The notes: a model not told the origin generated them from the sequence alone. Counted from the stretch's first letter, positions 34,893-46,002 are shown. The stretch: DNA of 64,000 nucleotides from Streptomyces marokkonensis (GCF_008312835.1 NZ_VSKS01000009.1:225492-289491), one strand, 5' to 3'. Numbers and translations are program-made.

Positions 34893-36260
34893 GTGGCCAT
34901 CTCGGTCTTCGATCTGTTCTCGATCGGCATCGGCCCGTCCAGCTCGCACACGGTCGGCCCGATGCGGGCGGCCCGGATGTTCGCCCGGCGGCTGCGCAAC
35001 GAGGACCTGCTGGACTCGGTGGCCTCGGTGCGGGCCGAGCTGTACGGCTCCCTGGGCGCCACCGGGCACGGCCACGGCACGCCCAAGGCCGTGCTGCTCG
35101 GCCTGGAGGGCGACTCGCCGCGCACGGTGGACGTGGAGTCCGCCGACGAGCGGGTGGAGAAGATCAAGGACGGCGGCCGGATCCGGCTGCTCGGCGAGCA
35201 CGAGATCGCCTTCTCCTTCGACGACGACATGGTGCTGCACCGCCGCAAGGCACTCCCGTACCACGCCAACGGCATGACGCTGTGGGCGTACGACGCGTCC
35301 GGCGCGGAGGTGCTGAGCAAGACCTACTACTCGGTGGGCGGCGGGTTCGTCGTCGACGAGGAGGCGGTGGGCGCCGACCGCATCAAGCTCGACGACACCG
35401 TCCTGAAGTACCCCTTCCGCACGGGCGACGAGCTGCTGCGCCTCACCGAGGAGACCGGCCTGTCGATCTCCGCCCTGATGCTGGAGAACGAGCGCGCCTG
35501 GCGGACCGAGGAGGAGATCCGCGAGGGTCTGCTGGAGATCTGGCGCGTGATGCGGGCCTGCGTCGAGCGCGGCATGTCCCGCGAGGGCATCCTGCCGGGC
35601 GGCCTGAAGGTCCGCCGCCGCGCCGCGAACACCGCGCGCAAGCTGCGCTCGGAAGGGGACCCGCAGGCCCTGGCCATGGAGTGGATCACCCTCTACGCGA
35701 TGGCCGTGAACGAGGAGAACGCGGCCGGCGGCCGCGTCGTCACGGCGCCGACGAACGGCGCGGCGGGCATCATCCCCGCCGTCCTGCACTACTACATGAA
35801 CTTCGTGCCCGGCGCCGACGAGGAGGGCGTGGTCCGCTTCCTGCTCGCCGCGGGCGCGATCGGCATGCTCTTCAAGGAGAACGCCTCCATCTCCGGCGCC
35901 GAGGTCGGCTGCCAGGGCGAGGTCGGCTCCGCCTGCTCGATGGCGGCGGGCGCGCTCGCGGAGGTGCTGGGCGGCTCCCCGGAGCAGGTGGAGAACGCCG
36001 CCGAGATCGGCATGGAACACAACCTCGGACTGACCTGCGACCCGGTCGGCGGACTGGTGCAGATCCCCTGCATCGAACGCAACGGCATGGCCGCGGTGAA
36101 GGCGGTCACGGCGGCGCGGATGGCCATGCGCGGCGACGGCTCCCACAAGGTGTCCCTGGACAAGGTCATCAAGACGATGAAGGAGACCGGCGCGGACATG
36201 TCGGTCAAGTACAAGGAGACGGCCCGGGGCGGGCTCGCGGTGAACATCATCGAGTGCTGA
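34893..36260 (+). CDS. sdaA: L-serine dehydratase (deaminase), single chain, Fe-S type
   Basis: A 455-aa enzyme converting serine to pyruvate and ammonia. The N-terminal beta domain starts with [21 protein letters not shown]; the C-terminal catalytic domain carries the iron-sulfur cysteines in [17 protein letters not shown] and [18 protein letters not shown]. The GTG at 34893 is chosen because AGGAG lies 7 nt upstream and the canonical N-terminus starts there. It completes a glycine-to-serine-to-pyruvate route with the three genes before it. Confidence 0.97.
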   Translation: MAISVFDLFSIGIGPSSSHTVGPMRAARMFARRLRNEDLLDSVASVRAELYGSLGATGHGHGTPKAVLLGLEGDSPRTVDVESADERVEKIKDGGRIRLLGEHEIAFSFDDDMVLHRRKALPYHANGMTLWAYDASGAEVLSKTYYSVGGGFVVDEEAVGADRIKLDDTVLKYPFRTGDELLRLTEETGLSISALMLENERAWRTEEEIREGLLEIWRVMRACVERGMSREGILPGGLKVRRRAANTARKLRSEGDPQALAMEWITLYAMAVNEENAAGGRVVTAPTNGAAGIIPAVLHYYMNFVPGADEEGVVRFLLAAGAIGMLFKENASISGAEVGCQGEVGSACSMAAGALAEVLGGSPEQVENAAEIGMEHNLGLTCDPVGGLVQIPCIERNGMAAVKAVTAARMAMRGDGSHKVSLDKVIKTMKETGADMSVKYKETARGGLAVNIIEC

Positions 36261-36478
36261 ACGGGCTCTCGCGGATTTTCCGGCTCACCGTCGGTAGGAC
36301 GTCCTACGCCGGCGACGCCCTCTGGATCGCCGACCGCGTCCCCGCCGGGAAACCCCGCATCAAGGCGAAGCGGCGCTTCCACCAGTACACCGGTGACCCG
36401 CCGGACAAGAACGTCGCGGACTTCTCCGGCGGGTCGTCGCTGAAGGAATGGGCCGAGGCCGCCCCGTCGCCGTCCTAG
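36254..36478 (+). CDS. Possible small protein of 74 aa, or gene remnant
   Basis: I do not recognise this product. The GTG at 36254 overlaps the sdaA stop region, and the frame runs to TAG at 36476-36478. Third codon positions are almost all G or C across the frame (about 90%), as in real genes of this genome, and the composition is balanced ([20 protein letters not shown]...), unlike shadow frames. The stop shares the palindrome CTAG (36475-36478) with the stop of the convergent oxidoreductase gene, a compact ending seen between true genes. It has no Shine-Dalgarno of its own and would rely on coupling to sdaA. Confidence 0.45.
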   Translation: MLNGLSRIFRLTVGRTSYAGDALWIADRVPAGKPRIKAKRRFHQYTGDPPDKNVADFSGGSSLKEWAEAAPSPS

Positions 36479-37137
36479 CCCTTGAACTCCGGCTTGCGTT
36501 CCGGGGACGCGTCCGCGAGGGCCTTGGTGACGGCCTCGACGCCGGCGCGCAGGCCGTAGACCGGGGTGTCGGGCTGCTGGCGCCAGGAGTCGTCGATGCC
36601 GCCCGCGTCCACGGTGTCGAAGCCGAGCTCGTCGATCAGGGCCCGGACCTTCCGCTTGGCCGCCTCGTCGTCGCCGGCCACGGGCAGGGCCATCCGGTCG
36701 GGGGCGCCGGCCGGCCGGTGGCGGTCCAGGATGTCCTGGGCGTAGGTGCCGTTGAAGGCCTTGATCACGCCGTGGCCGATCCGGCGTTCGGTCCAGCGGC
36801 TCTCGGTGATGCCCTCGTCCTCGATGCCCGCGATCCTGCCGTCCCGCTGCTGCGGGTAGTAGTTGCCGGTGTCGATGACGGCCACGCCCTCCGCGGCCTC
36901 GTCGAACAGGCCGGACGGCAGGTCCGGGACGGCCTTGAGCGGGACGGTGACGACCACGACCTCGGCGCCGCGCGCCGCCTCCTCGGCCCGGACCGGGGTC
37001 GCCCCGGTCTCCTCGGCCAGTTCCTTGAGGGTGTGGGGGCCGCGGGAATTGGCGACGGAGACGTCATGGCCGAGGGCCGTGAGCCGCCGCGTGAGGTTCC
37101 CGCCGATGTTGCCCGCTCCGATGATGCCGATCTTCAT
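36475..37137 (-). CDS. NADP-binding oxidoreductase, F420-dependent-reductase-like
   Basis: A 220-aa dinucleotide-binding protein of the NADPH:F420 oxidoreductase/ProC-like NAD(P)-binding group. The N-terminus MKIGIIGAGNIGGNLTRRL is the Rossmann loop; VANSRGP with Ser-Arg after beta-2 favours NADP(H). EVVVVTVPLKAV and AFNGTYAQDIL follow, and YGLRAGVEAV is near the end. Partner and substrate unknown; F420 use is plausible in a streptomycete. ATG at 37137. Confidence 0.82.
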   Translation of the reverse strand: MKIGIIGAGNIGGNLTRRLTALGHDVSVANSRGPHTLKELAEETGATPVRAEEAARGAEVVVVTVPLKAVPDLPSGLFDEAAEGVAVIDTGNYYPQQRDGRIAGIEDEGITESRWTERRIGHGVIKAFNGTYAQDILDRHRPAGAPDRMALPVAGDDEAAKRKVRALIDELGFDTVDAGGIDDSWRQQPDTPVYGLRAGVEAVTKALADASPERKPEFKG

Positions 37138-37239
37138 GTCCGCTCGCCTCGCCCTTCCGGGGATCGGTGGTCGACGTCGGTCCCCGCGGGAACCGTCATG
37201 ATCGGCACCAACCGCCCGGAAGGGCGGACTATTCCGGAC

Positions 37240-37452
37240 CTACTTGTTCAGGTGCGCCCAGAACTCGTCGAACGACAGGACCTTGTCGCCGTTCAGGTCG
37301 CGGGACTTGATCAGGGCCTCCGCGACCGCCTCGGTCACGTTCCAGTCCCCGCCCTGGGCCAGGGCGGTCTTGAACTCGGCAGCGGTGATGAATCCGTCCC
37401 CGTCCGTGTCGATCCGCTCGAACTGCTTGCGCGCTTCCTCGATGTCCGCCAC
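37240..37452 (-). CDS. Small EF-hand calcium-binding protein
   Basis: A 70-aa calmodulin-like protein with two EF-hand loops: DTDGDGFITAAE and DLNGDKVLSFDE. Both have Asp at position 1 and Glu at position 12, so both should bind Ca2+. Streptomycetes have several such 'Cab' proteins linked to calcium effects on aerial growth and germination; which one this is cannot be decided here. The GTG at 37452 follows GAGGGGCGGA. Confidence 0.9.
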   Translation of the reverse strand: MADIEEARKQFERIDTDGDGFITAAEFKTALAQGGDWNVTEAVAEALIKSRDLNGDKVLSFDEFWAHLNK

Positions 37453-37500
37453 CGATCCGCCCCTCATCTCGTGCTTTGCCTCTTGTTGACGCAGGTCAGA

Positions 37501-37725
37501 TTATCGGGCCGCCTGAGACTCCAGTGCGGCGACCACCCACCCGAACTCCTCCTGGCAGGACGACGGGCGTGGCAGGCTGTTGACGATCGCGCGCGCAGGG
37601 TGCGCACCGGCTCCGGACGGGCTGCGGAGCCGGCGTCGTGGAGCCGGTGGCCGCCCGTGGAACGGGCCACCGGTGGCACGGGCGAGCTCGCCGGTGGTGA
37701 GAAGTCCGGTGCCGTCTTCGATCAT
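37501..37725 (-). pseudogene. Decayed MerR-family regulator (frameshift and internal deletion)
   Basis: The ATG at 37725 begins MIEDGTGLLTTGELARATG, the first helix of a MerR-type helix-turn-helix. The expected recognition helix then disappears. A different minus-strand frame over about 37584-37679 reads PPVARSTGGHRLHDAGSAARPEPVRTLRA, corresponding to the next MerR segment (usually 'SSGGYRLYD...LARLELVRTLRxLG'). The open frame ends at 37501. Frameshift plus a deletion of about 15-20 codons, and loss of the effector domain, make it non-functional. The GNAT gene is divergent from it, as targets of MerR regulators often are. Confidence 0.6.
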
Positions 37726-37772
37726 GTCTGGGAGTCTGGGCCTTCCAGTCGGTGGAGACTCGAGGAGCGAGG

Positions 37773-38411
37773 GTGACCAGGACTCTGCGGGACCTTCTCG
37801 ACGCGGCGGCACGGGGAGTCTTTCCGGCGGCGGACGGGGGGACGACGGTGGTGGCCCAGCCGTCGGGCCGGGACGCGGGGGTGCTGGCGTTCACCGCGCA
37901 CTCCGTCGTCTTCACCGACGAGGACCCCGCGTGGGTGCGGCGGACGCTGGCGTCGGCCGACTGCGACGCCCTGGCCGCCACCATGAACGTCCGCTTTCTG
38001 GCCGCCTTCATGGAGCGCACCGGGCGGCGGACGGACACGATCGACGTCATGACGGTGGCGTCCGGACTCGCGGGCGGTCCGCCGCTCGCGCTCGCGGAGA
38101 TCGGCGACCCGGACCACCCCCGGGTGAGGAGCGCCCTCGGGCGGCGTGACGACGTCCGGGTGTGGACGGCGGACGGGGGTGTGCTGGTGCTGGGGCGCGG
38201 CGTCGCGGGGCGGCTCGAGGTCGCGGTGGAGGTGGCACAGGAGGCTCGGCACCGGGGTCTGGGACGGCGGCTGGCGCTGGCGGCGCGGCACCTGTCCGGG
38301 GGCGAGCCGGTGTGGGCGCAGATCTCCCCGGGCAACGCCCGCAGCATGCGGGCCTTCCAGGCGGCCGGATACCGGCCGGTCGGCTCCGAGGCGCTGTTCC
38401 TTCCCCGCTGA
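37773..38411 (+). CDS. GNAT-family N-acetyltransferase
   Basis: A 212-aa protein with a C-terminal GNAT domain: the acetyl-CoA loop EVAQEARHRGLGRRLALAARHL (R/Q-x-x-G-x-G/A type) and the following SPGNARSMRAFQAAGYRPVGSEALFL. The N-terminal 90 residues are not clearly homologous to a known substrate domain. The GTG at 37773 is preferred because GAGGAGCGAG precedes it. It stands divergent to a MerR remnant and ends 30 bp before the converging ATPase gene. Confidence 0.8.
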   Translation: MTRTLRDLLDAAARGVFPAADGGTTVVAQPSGRDAGVLAFTAHSVVFTDEDPAWVRRTLASADCDALAATMNVRFLAAFMERTGRRTDTIDVMTVASGLAGGPPLALAEIGDPDHPRVRSALGRRDDVRVWTADGGVLVLGRGVAGRLEVAVEVAQEARHRGLGRRLALAARHLSGGEPVWAQISPGNARSMRAFQAAGYRPVGSEALFLPR

Positions 38412-38441
38412 CGGCTGAGCGAGGCGAGCGGGGACGGGCCC

Positions 38442-38945
38442 TCAGCGGTCCGTGACGCGCATCTCGAACCAGGTGGTCTTGCCGCGGGGCAACAGGTCGA
38501 CGCCCCAGCGGTCGGCGAGGTGGTCGACGAGGAAGAGGCCGCGGCCGCTGACGTCCAGCTCCTGCACCGGCATGAGACAGGGCAGGCCCCGGGACGGGTC
38601 GCGCACCTCGACACGGATCCAGCCGCGCCGGTGGCGCATACGGAGGCCGAAGACCCGGGCCCCGGTGTGGCGCACGGCGTTGCCGACCAGTTCGGAGACG
38701 AGCAGGACGGCGTCCTCGGCGGTCGCGGCGGTCAGACCCCAGTGGCGCAGGACGACGACCTGGACGAGCCGGCGGGCGGTGGCGGCCGACTCGGGACGGG
38801 ACGGCAGCGGCACCTCCGCCTCCGTGGGGTCGCCGAACAACTCCAGTGCCTTCAGGGCGCGTTCGTCCTCGGCCGTCGGCGACCAGCGCGACGCGGTTGC
38901 ACGTCCGTCTCCCCGCGGCTGTTCCATGCCCTCCAGCCCCGCCAT
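38442..38945 (-). CDS. RsbW/SpoIIAB-like ATP-binding protein
   Basis: A 167-aa stand-alone GHKL ATPase of the HATPase_c_2 group, hence an anti-sigma-factor-like serine kinase. The N box is LLVSELVGNAVRHTG, the G1 region VEVRDPSRGLP and the G2 region SGRGLFLVDHLADRWG. Streptomycetes carry dozens of these; the partner is usually an STAS anti-anti-sigma protein and a sigma factor, neither of which is adjacent. The ATG at 38945 was chosen with GGGGG upstream; an ATG at 38927 is also possible. Confidence 0.82.
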   Translation of the reverse strand: MAGLEGMEQPRGDGRATASRWSPTAEDERALKALELFGDPTEAEVPLPSRPESAATARRLVQVVVLRHWGLTAATAEDAVLLVSELVGNAVRHTGARVFGLRMRHRRGWIRVEVRDPSRGLPCLMPVQELDVSGRGLFLVDHLADRWGVDLLPRGKTTWFEMRVTDR

Positions 38946-39229
38946 GCCCCCATCATGGCCGTCCGCCAGGACCTCCGGGGCCGTTCCGGGGGAACACACC
39001 CCCCGTGTGCTCCCCTCCGGCACCGGGCCCCCGGCTGGTGCGAATGGCACTTCGGGGGCAGCGAAAACTCGTCCTACCTGGGGGAACGGCTCGCTCTCAG
39101 GCAATCGACGGGCTCCCTCGACACGAACGGCTTAAGGGTGCCCTCAGGCTCCCACAAACCGCCCCATCGAGGGACCCGGATGAGACATCGCGTCAATTGC
39201 AAGACCCCGGAGAGGATTTCATGACGCCG
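38946..39229. promoter_or_regulatory. Upstream region of the RsbW-like gene
   Basis: A 284-bp segment without a convincing gene. An imperfect hairpin (GGGGAACACAC at 38989-38999 with GTGTGCTCCCC at 39005-39015, one mismatch, loop ccccc) lies 44-70 bp upstream of the ATPase start, where it would be in the mRNA leader or act as an operator. It must also contain the enoyl-CoA hydratase terminator. No firm promoter box is found. Confidence 0.35.
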
Positions 39230-39997
39230 TCACAGGAACTTCGCCTTGCCGGGCCCCTCCTCGACGAAGCTGCGCATCCCGCGCTCCCGGTCCTCCGTGG
39301 CGAACAGGCCCGCGAACCAGTTGCGTTCGACGGCGAGGCCGGTGTCGATGTCCGTCTCAAGACCGGTGTCGACCGACTCCTTGGCCGCGCGCAGCGCGAT
39401 CGCCGGGCCCTGGGCCAGCTTCGCTGCCCACGCGTGCGCCTGCGCGTAGACCTCCTCGGCGGGGACCACGCGGTCCACCAGGCCGAGCGTGAGCGCCTCG
39501 TCGGCGCGGACCTGCCGGCCGGTGAAGATGAGGTCCTTGGCCCGGGAGGGGCCGATCAGCCGGGACAGCCGCTGGGTGCCGCCCGCGCCCGGGATCAGGC
39601 CGAGCAGGATCTCGGGCTGGCCCAGCTTGGCGTTCTCCCCGGCGATGCGGTAGTCGGCGCAGAGCGCGAGTTCGCAGCCCCCGCCGAGCGCGTAGCCGGT
39701 GACGGCGGCCACGACCGGCTTGGGGATACGGGCCACGGCGGTGAAGGAGTCCTGCAGGGCGCGTGACCGCACGACCATCGCCGCGTGGTCCATGGCCTGC
39801 ATCTCCTTGATGTCCGCGCCCGCCGCGAACACCTTCTCGCCGCCGTAGATCACCACGGCGCGCACGTCCTCGCGGCGCGTGGCCTCCTCGGCGAGTTCCT
39901 TCAGACGGTCCTGCGTGGCGACGTCCAGCGCGTTCATGGGCGGGCGGTCCAGCCGCAGCGTGCCGACGCCCTCGGCGACTTCGAGATGTACGGTCAT
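39230..39997 (-). CDS. Enoyl-CoA hydratase/isomerase (crotonase) family protein
   Basis: A 255-aa crotonase-fold enzyme acting on enoyl-CoA thioesters. The oxyanion-hole segments are VFAAGADIKEM and GYALGGGCELALCADYRIA; GQPEILLGLIPGAGGTQRL supplies the first catalytic Glu. The second catalytic Glu of rat crotonase (in a SLAMExVLTG context) is replaced by Asp here (SRAKDLIFTG), which may change rate or specificity. The ATG at 39997 is preceded by TAACCT six nt upstream (40004-40009), so the mRNA may be leaderless. An 82-bp tandem repeat lies just upstream. Confidence 0.9.
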   Translation of the reverse strand: MTVHLEVAEGVGTLRLDRPPMNALDVATQDRLKELAEEATRREDVRAVVIYGGEKVFAAGADIKEMQAMDHAAMVVRSRALQDSFTAVARIPKPVVAAVTGYALGGGCELALCADYRIAGENAKLGQPEILLGLIPGAGGTQRLSRLIGPSRAKDLIFTGRQVRADEALTLGLVDRVVPAEEVYAQAHAWAAKLAQGPAIALRAAKESVDTGLETDIDTGLAVERNWFAGLFATEDRERGMRSFVEEGPGKAKFL

Positions 39998-40010
39998 GGC
40001 AGCAGGTTAA

Positions 40011-40192
40011 CGGTGACTAACGGCGTCCGGGGAAGGTGCGGTCGGTCACACGCGGCCGGGGGTCCGGGGGTCGCCCCCGGGCAGACACAGCACGGTGACT
40101 AACGGCGTCCGGGGAAGGTGCGGTCGGTCACACGCGGCCGGGGTCCGGGCGTCGCCGCCGGGCAGACACGGCACGGTGACCAACGGCTGCGG
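40011..40192. repeat. 82-bp tandem duplication with partial third copy
   Basis: ggtgactaacggcgtccg begins copies at 40012 and 40094. The first about 47 bases of each copy are identical; the rest differ at a few positions and by one base. A third start (ggtgaccaacggc) at 40175 breaks off after about 15 bases. The array lies between the echA start and the stop of L,D-transpeptidase 1, so it overlaps the hydratase promoter region. Each copy contains a small CGGTCGGTCACACG element. Confidence 0.9.
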
Positions 40193-40259
40193 CCCCGGTG
40201 CGGTACCTCGCACACCGGGGCCGTACGTCGTCCCGAAGGGCTGTCCCTCCGGCGTGGGG

Positions 40260-41510
40260 CTACGCCTTCCACTTCTCCCAGGACATGTTCCAGCCGTTGA
40301 GGCCGTTGTCCGGGGCGATGGTGGCGTCGTTGGAGTTCCTGACCTCCACGACGTCGCCGATCAAGGAGTTGTTGAAGAACCAGGCGGCCGGCGCCCCCTT
40401 GTCCCAGCCGCCGCGGACGTCGCGCAGGCCGACGCAGCCGTGGCTGGCGTTGCGGTTGCCGAAGGCGTCGCCGCCCCAGTAGTTGCCGTGGATGAAGGTG
40501 CCGGAGGTGGACAGGCGCATGGCGTGCGGGACGTCCTTGATGTCGTACTCGCCGCCGTAGCCGACCGTGTCACCGTTCATCCGGGTCACCGTCAGCTTCT
40601 CGGTGATGACCATCTTGCCGTTCCAGGTCTCGTAGCCGGGCGCGCCGGTGGTGACCGGAATGGTCTTGATGACCTTGCCGTCCCGCTCGACCTTCATCGT
40701 GAGCTTCTTGGCGTCGACGACGGAGACCTGCTCGCGGCCGATGGTGAAGGAGACGGTCTTGTCCTGCTCGCCGTAGACGCCGTCACGGCCCTCGACGCCG
40801 TCGAGGTTGAGGTCGACGGTGACCTTGGTGCCGGACTTCCAGTACTTCTCGGGGCGGAAGTCCAGGCGGTCGTTGCCGAACCAGTGGCCCTCGACCTCGA
40901 CGGCCGGCTCGGTGGTGATGCGGATGGCCTTCTCGACGTCCCCGGGGTTGGTGATGCCCCGGGTGAAACGCACCGAGAACGGCATGCCGACGCCGACCTC
41001 GGAGCCGTCCTCGGGCGTGAAGGTGCCGATGAAGGTGTTCTTCGGTGTCAGCGTGGTGAAGCCGGAGTCCTCGGCGGCGGTGCGGCCCTCGGAGTCCTTC
41101 GCGACCGCGTGCACCGTGTACTCGGTGGAGGCGGCCAGGTGGGTGGACGGCGTCCAGGTGGCGCCGTCGCCGGATATCTCCCCGTCGATCCTGTCGCCGT
41201 CCGGGTTCTTGACGACGACCTCGGTGAGCTTGCCCTTGCTCGCGCTCACCTTCAGCGCGCCGCTGGTCTCGACGGACTTGGCGCCGTCCTCGGGCGTGAT
41301 GCTGACGACGGCCTCGGACTGCTTGCTCTGGGCCGCGGTGGAGTCCTTGCCCTTCCCCCGGCCCTTGCCGTCGCCCGAGCCGGCTCCCGACTCCGATCCG
41401 CCGCCGCAGGCGGTGACCGCCAGCATCACACCGAGTGCCAGCGCCGCGAGCTTCCTGCCGCCACGCCCCCGCACACCGGCCGAAGCCCCCGATATCGGCC
41501 CCACGTTCAC
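40260..41510 (-). CDS. Lipoprotein L,D-transpeptidase 1
   Basis: A 416-aa cell-wall enzyme making 3-3 peptidoglycan cross-links. The N-terminal lipoprotein signal is AALALGVMLAVTACGGG (lipidated Cys near 33), followed by a Gly/Ser/Lys linker, two Ig-like domains (SITPEDGAKSVETSG...; TFTPEDGSEVGVGMPFSV...) and a C-terminal YkuD domain with FIHGNYWGGDAFG and the catalytic NASHGCVGLRD. This plan matches mycobacterial LdtMt2 and its relatives. GTG at 41510 with GGGGAGAA upstream. Its paralogue lies immediately upstream on the same strand. Confidence 0.93.
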   Translation of the reverse strand: MNVGPISGASAGVRGRGGRKLAALALGVMLAVTACGGGSESGAGSGDGKGRGKGKDSTAAQSKQSEAVVSITPEDGAKSVETSGALKVSASKGKLTEVVVKNPDGDRIDGEISGDGATWTPSTHLAASTEYTVHAVAKDSEGRTAAEDSGFTTLTPKNTFIGTFTPEDGSEVGVGMPFSVRFTRGITNPGDVEKAIRITTEPAVEVEGHWFGNDRLDFRPEKYWKSGTKVTVDLNLDGVEGRDGVYGEQDKTVSFTIGREQVSVVDAKKLTMKVERDGKVIKTIPVTTGAPGYETWNGKMVITEKLTVTRMNGDTVGYGGEYDIKDVPHAMRLSTSGTFIHGNYWGGDAFGNRNASHGCVGLRDVRGGWDKGAPAAWFFNNSLIGDVVEVRNSNDATIAPDNGLNGWNMSWEKWKA

Positions 41511-41669
41511 TTGTTCTCCCCTCGGCGGACCCGGCCCCTGTCGGCCGGACCCGCGCCCCCGCGCGCCCCTCGCGCACACGGCGCATGGTAACCACAGGCC
41601 AGAGGCGTTCGAGGCGGCGGTTTTGTCACCGTTCCGTTCCAAGTTCAACGGTCCGCCCGAGGGCCGGCG

Positions 41670-42896
41670 TCAGCGCCGCTTCACCGCGCCGCCCGCCTTC
41701 CATTCCTCCCAGTTCATGTTCCAGCCGCCGAGGCCGTTGTCCGGGGCGACCTTCTTGTCCTTGCTGTTGACGACCTCCACGACGTCGCCGACGAGGCTGC
41801 GGTCGAAGAACCAGCCCGCCGGGGTGTCCGCGCCGCCGCCCTTCACGTCGCGCAGGCCGACACAGCCGTGGCTGACGTTGCTGCTGCCGAAGACGTCGGG
41901 CTCGGCCCAGTAGTTGCCGTGCAGGAACGTGCCGGAGCTGGTCAGGCGGATGGCGTGCGGGACGTCGGGGATGTCGTACTCGCCGCCGAAGCCGACCGTG
42001 CGGCTGTTCATGCGGGTGACCTCGAGCATCTCGGTGATCACCATCTTGCCGTTGTACGTGGGCGTCTTCCGCGCCCCCGCCGTGATCGGCACGGTGGTCA
42101 GCAGCTCGCCGTCCCGCCGCACCCGCATGGTGTGCCGGGCGGCGTCCACCACCGAGACCTGGCTGCGGCCGACGGTGAAGGTGAAGGTGCGCCGCTGGAG
42201 GCCGTAGACGCCGGGCGCTCCCTCGACGTCGCGCAGGTCCAGGTCGACGGTGACCTCGGTGCCCGGCTTCCAGTAGCGCTCGGGGCGGAAGTCCAGGCGG
42301 GAGTCGCCGAACCAGTGCGGGCGGATCTCCACGGCCGGGCGGGCGGTGACGCGGACGGCGCGTTCGACGGCCGCGCGGTGCGCGATCTTCCGGTTGAACT
42401 CCAGGGAGACGATCATGCCGGTGCCGACGGTGGAGCGGTCCTCGGGGGCGACGTAGCCGATGAAGCGTTCCTCCGGGACATACGTGGTGAAGGTGGTGTG
42501 CCGGGCGGAACGGCGGCCTTCGCCGTCCACGGCCACCGCGTCGACGGTGTACTTCGCGGCCAGCGCCAGCCGCTCGTCGTCGGGCTTCCAGGTCAGCCCG
42601 TCGGCGGAGATCCGCCCGGGGACCGGCGACTCCCGGGCGTCCTGCGACGCGACGACCCTCACCGACTCCAGCCGCCCGTCCGGCACCCGCACCCGCAGCG
42701 GGGCGCCGGGGCGTACGTCCTTGCTGCCGTCGTCCGGCACCACCCGGATGACGTCCCCGCGGCCCGGGGGCCCGAACGCCCCGGCGACGGGACCGTCCGC
42801 GGTACACCCGGCGGCTCCGGTCAGCAGTCCTGCCCATGTCACTACGACGGCCAACGCGGCCCTCGCGCGCCGTGCGCGCCCTTGTACGTGCCTCAC
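41670..42896 (-). CDS. Lipoprotein L,D-transpeptidase 2
   Basis: A 408-aa paralogue with the same plan: lipobox LLTGAAGC (Cys near 28), two Ig-like domains (VVPDDGSKDVRPGAPL...; YVAPEDRSTVGTGM...) and YkuD domain with FLHGNYWAEPDVFG and NVSHGCVGLRD. The C-termini of both paralogues end in near-identical APDNGLxGWNMxWEEWKA, so the duplication is ancient but well conserved. The GTG at 42896 is a compromise: it puts the lipoprotein signal at the N-terminus, but its ribosome site is poor. Divergent from glgX. Confidence 0.9.
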   Translation of the reverse strand: MRHVQGRARRARAALAVVVTWAGLLTGAAGCTADGPVAGAFGPPGRGDVIRVVPDDGSKDVRPGAPLRVRVPDGRLESVRVVASQDARESPVPGRISADGLTWKPDDERLALAAKYTVDAVAVDGEGRRSARHTTFTTYVPEERFIGYVAPEDRSTVGTGMIVSLEFNRKIAHRAAVERAVRVTARPAVEIRPHWFGDSRLDFRPERYWKPGTEVTVDLDLRDVEGAPGVYGLQRRTFTFTVGRSQVSVVDAARHTMRVRRDGELLTTVPITAGARKTPTYNGKMVITEMLEVTRMNSRTVGFGGEYDIPDVPHAIRLTSSGTFLHGNYWAEPDVFGSSNVSHGCVGLRDVKGGGADTPAGWFFDRSLVGDVVEVVNSKDKKVAPDNGLGGWNMNWEEWKAGGAVKRR

Positions 42897-43083
42897 GGGG
42901 TACCCAACGACGGGCCTCGCCTCCGGGAAACGACCATGCCGCCCCCCGGGGAAACGTGAGTGCGAGGCACGCTCTGGGCAGAACAGTGGGAGGACGACGC
43001 GCCGGGGAGCCACGGCAGGGCCGACGAACGGGCCGTGCACCCCTGTCCGCCGCCGTCCCCCACGAGCCGCGGGAGGCTGACAG

Positions 43084-45339
<2,256 letters not shown>

Positions 45340-45357
45340 CCGCCGGCGGGGCCGGGG

Positions 45358-46002
45358 TCAGCCGAGGATGCCCCGGTCGTACGCCACCGCCACCGCCGCC
45401 GCGCGGTCCCTGGCGCCGAGCTTGCCGAAGATGTGGGTGAGGTGCGTCTTGACCGTGGCCTCGCTGATGAACAGCTCGCGGGCGATCTCGCGGTTGGAGG
45501 TGCCCCTGGCGACCAGGACCAGGACCTCGCGCTCGCGGGCGGAGAGGGGCTCGTTGCCGGGCGTCCGGGGCGCGCGGACGGCGGAGACCAGGCGGGAGGC
45601 GACGGCCGGGGACAGCACCGTGCGTCCCCGGGCCGCGGCGCGGACGGCGGTGAACAGTTCCTCGCGGGGCGCGTCCTTCAGCAGGTAGCCGGTGGCACCC
45701 GCCTCGATCGCGGGGATCGTGTCGGAGTCGGTGTCGTACGTGGTCAGCACCAGCACCCGCGCGCGGGTGCCCCGGCGGGTCAGTTCCCGGATGGCGTCGA
45801 CCCCGCCCCCGCCCGGCATCCGCAGGTCCATGAGGATCACGTCCGGGTCGAGGGCGGCGGCCCGCTCCAGCGCCTCCACGCCGTCGGCCGCCTCACCGAG
45901 GACGCGGAATCCGGGCGCGGAGTCGAACATGCCGCGCAGACCGTCCCGTACGACGGGATGGTCGTCGACGACGAGGAGGGAGATCACGGCGTCACCGGTC
46001 AT
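45358..46002 (-). CDS. NarL/LuxR-type response regulator
   Basis: A 214-aa regulator. The receiver domain has the acidic pair in VVDDHPVVRDGL, phospho-acceptor in DVILMDLRMPGG, Thr in VLVLTTYDTD and Lys in YLLKDAPREEL. The C-terminal LuxR helix-turn-helix is PLSAREREVLVLVARGTSNREIARELFISEATVKTHL. The ATG at 46002 overlaps the kinase stop by 11 bp. Last gene of the four-gene operon; its probable targets include that operon, since paired repeats lie upstream of the first gene. Confidence 0.93.
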   Translation of the reverse strand: MTGDAVISLLVVDDHPVVRDGLRGMFDSAPGFRVLGEAADGVEALERAAALDPDVILMDLRMPGGGGVDAIRELTRRGTRARVLVLTTYDTDSDTIPAIEAGATGYLLKDAPREELFTAVRAAARGRTVLSPAVASRLVSAVRAPRTPGNEPLSAREREVLVLVARGTSNREIARELFISEATVKTHLTHIFGKLGARDRAAAVAVAYDRGILG

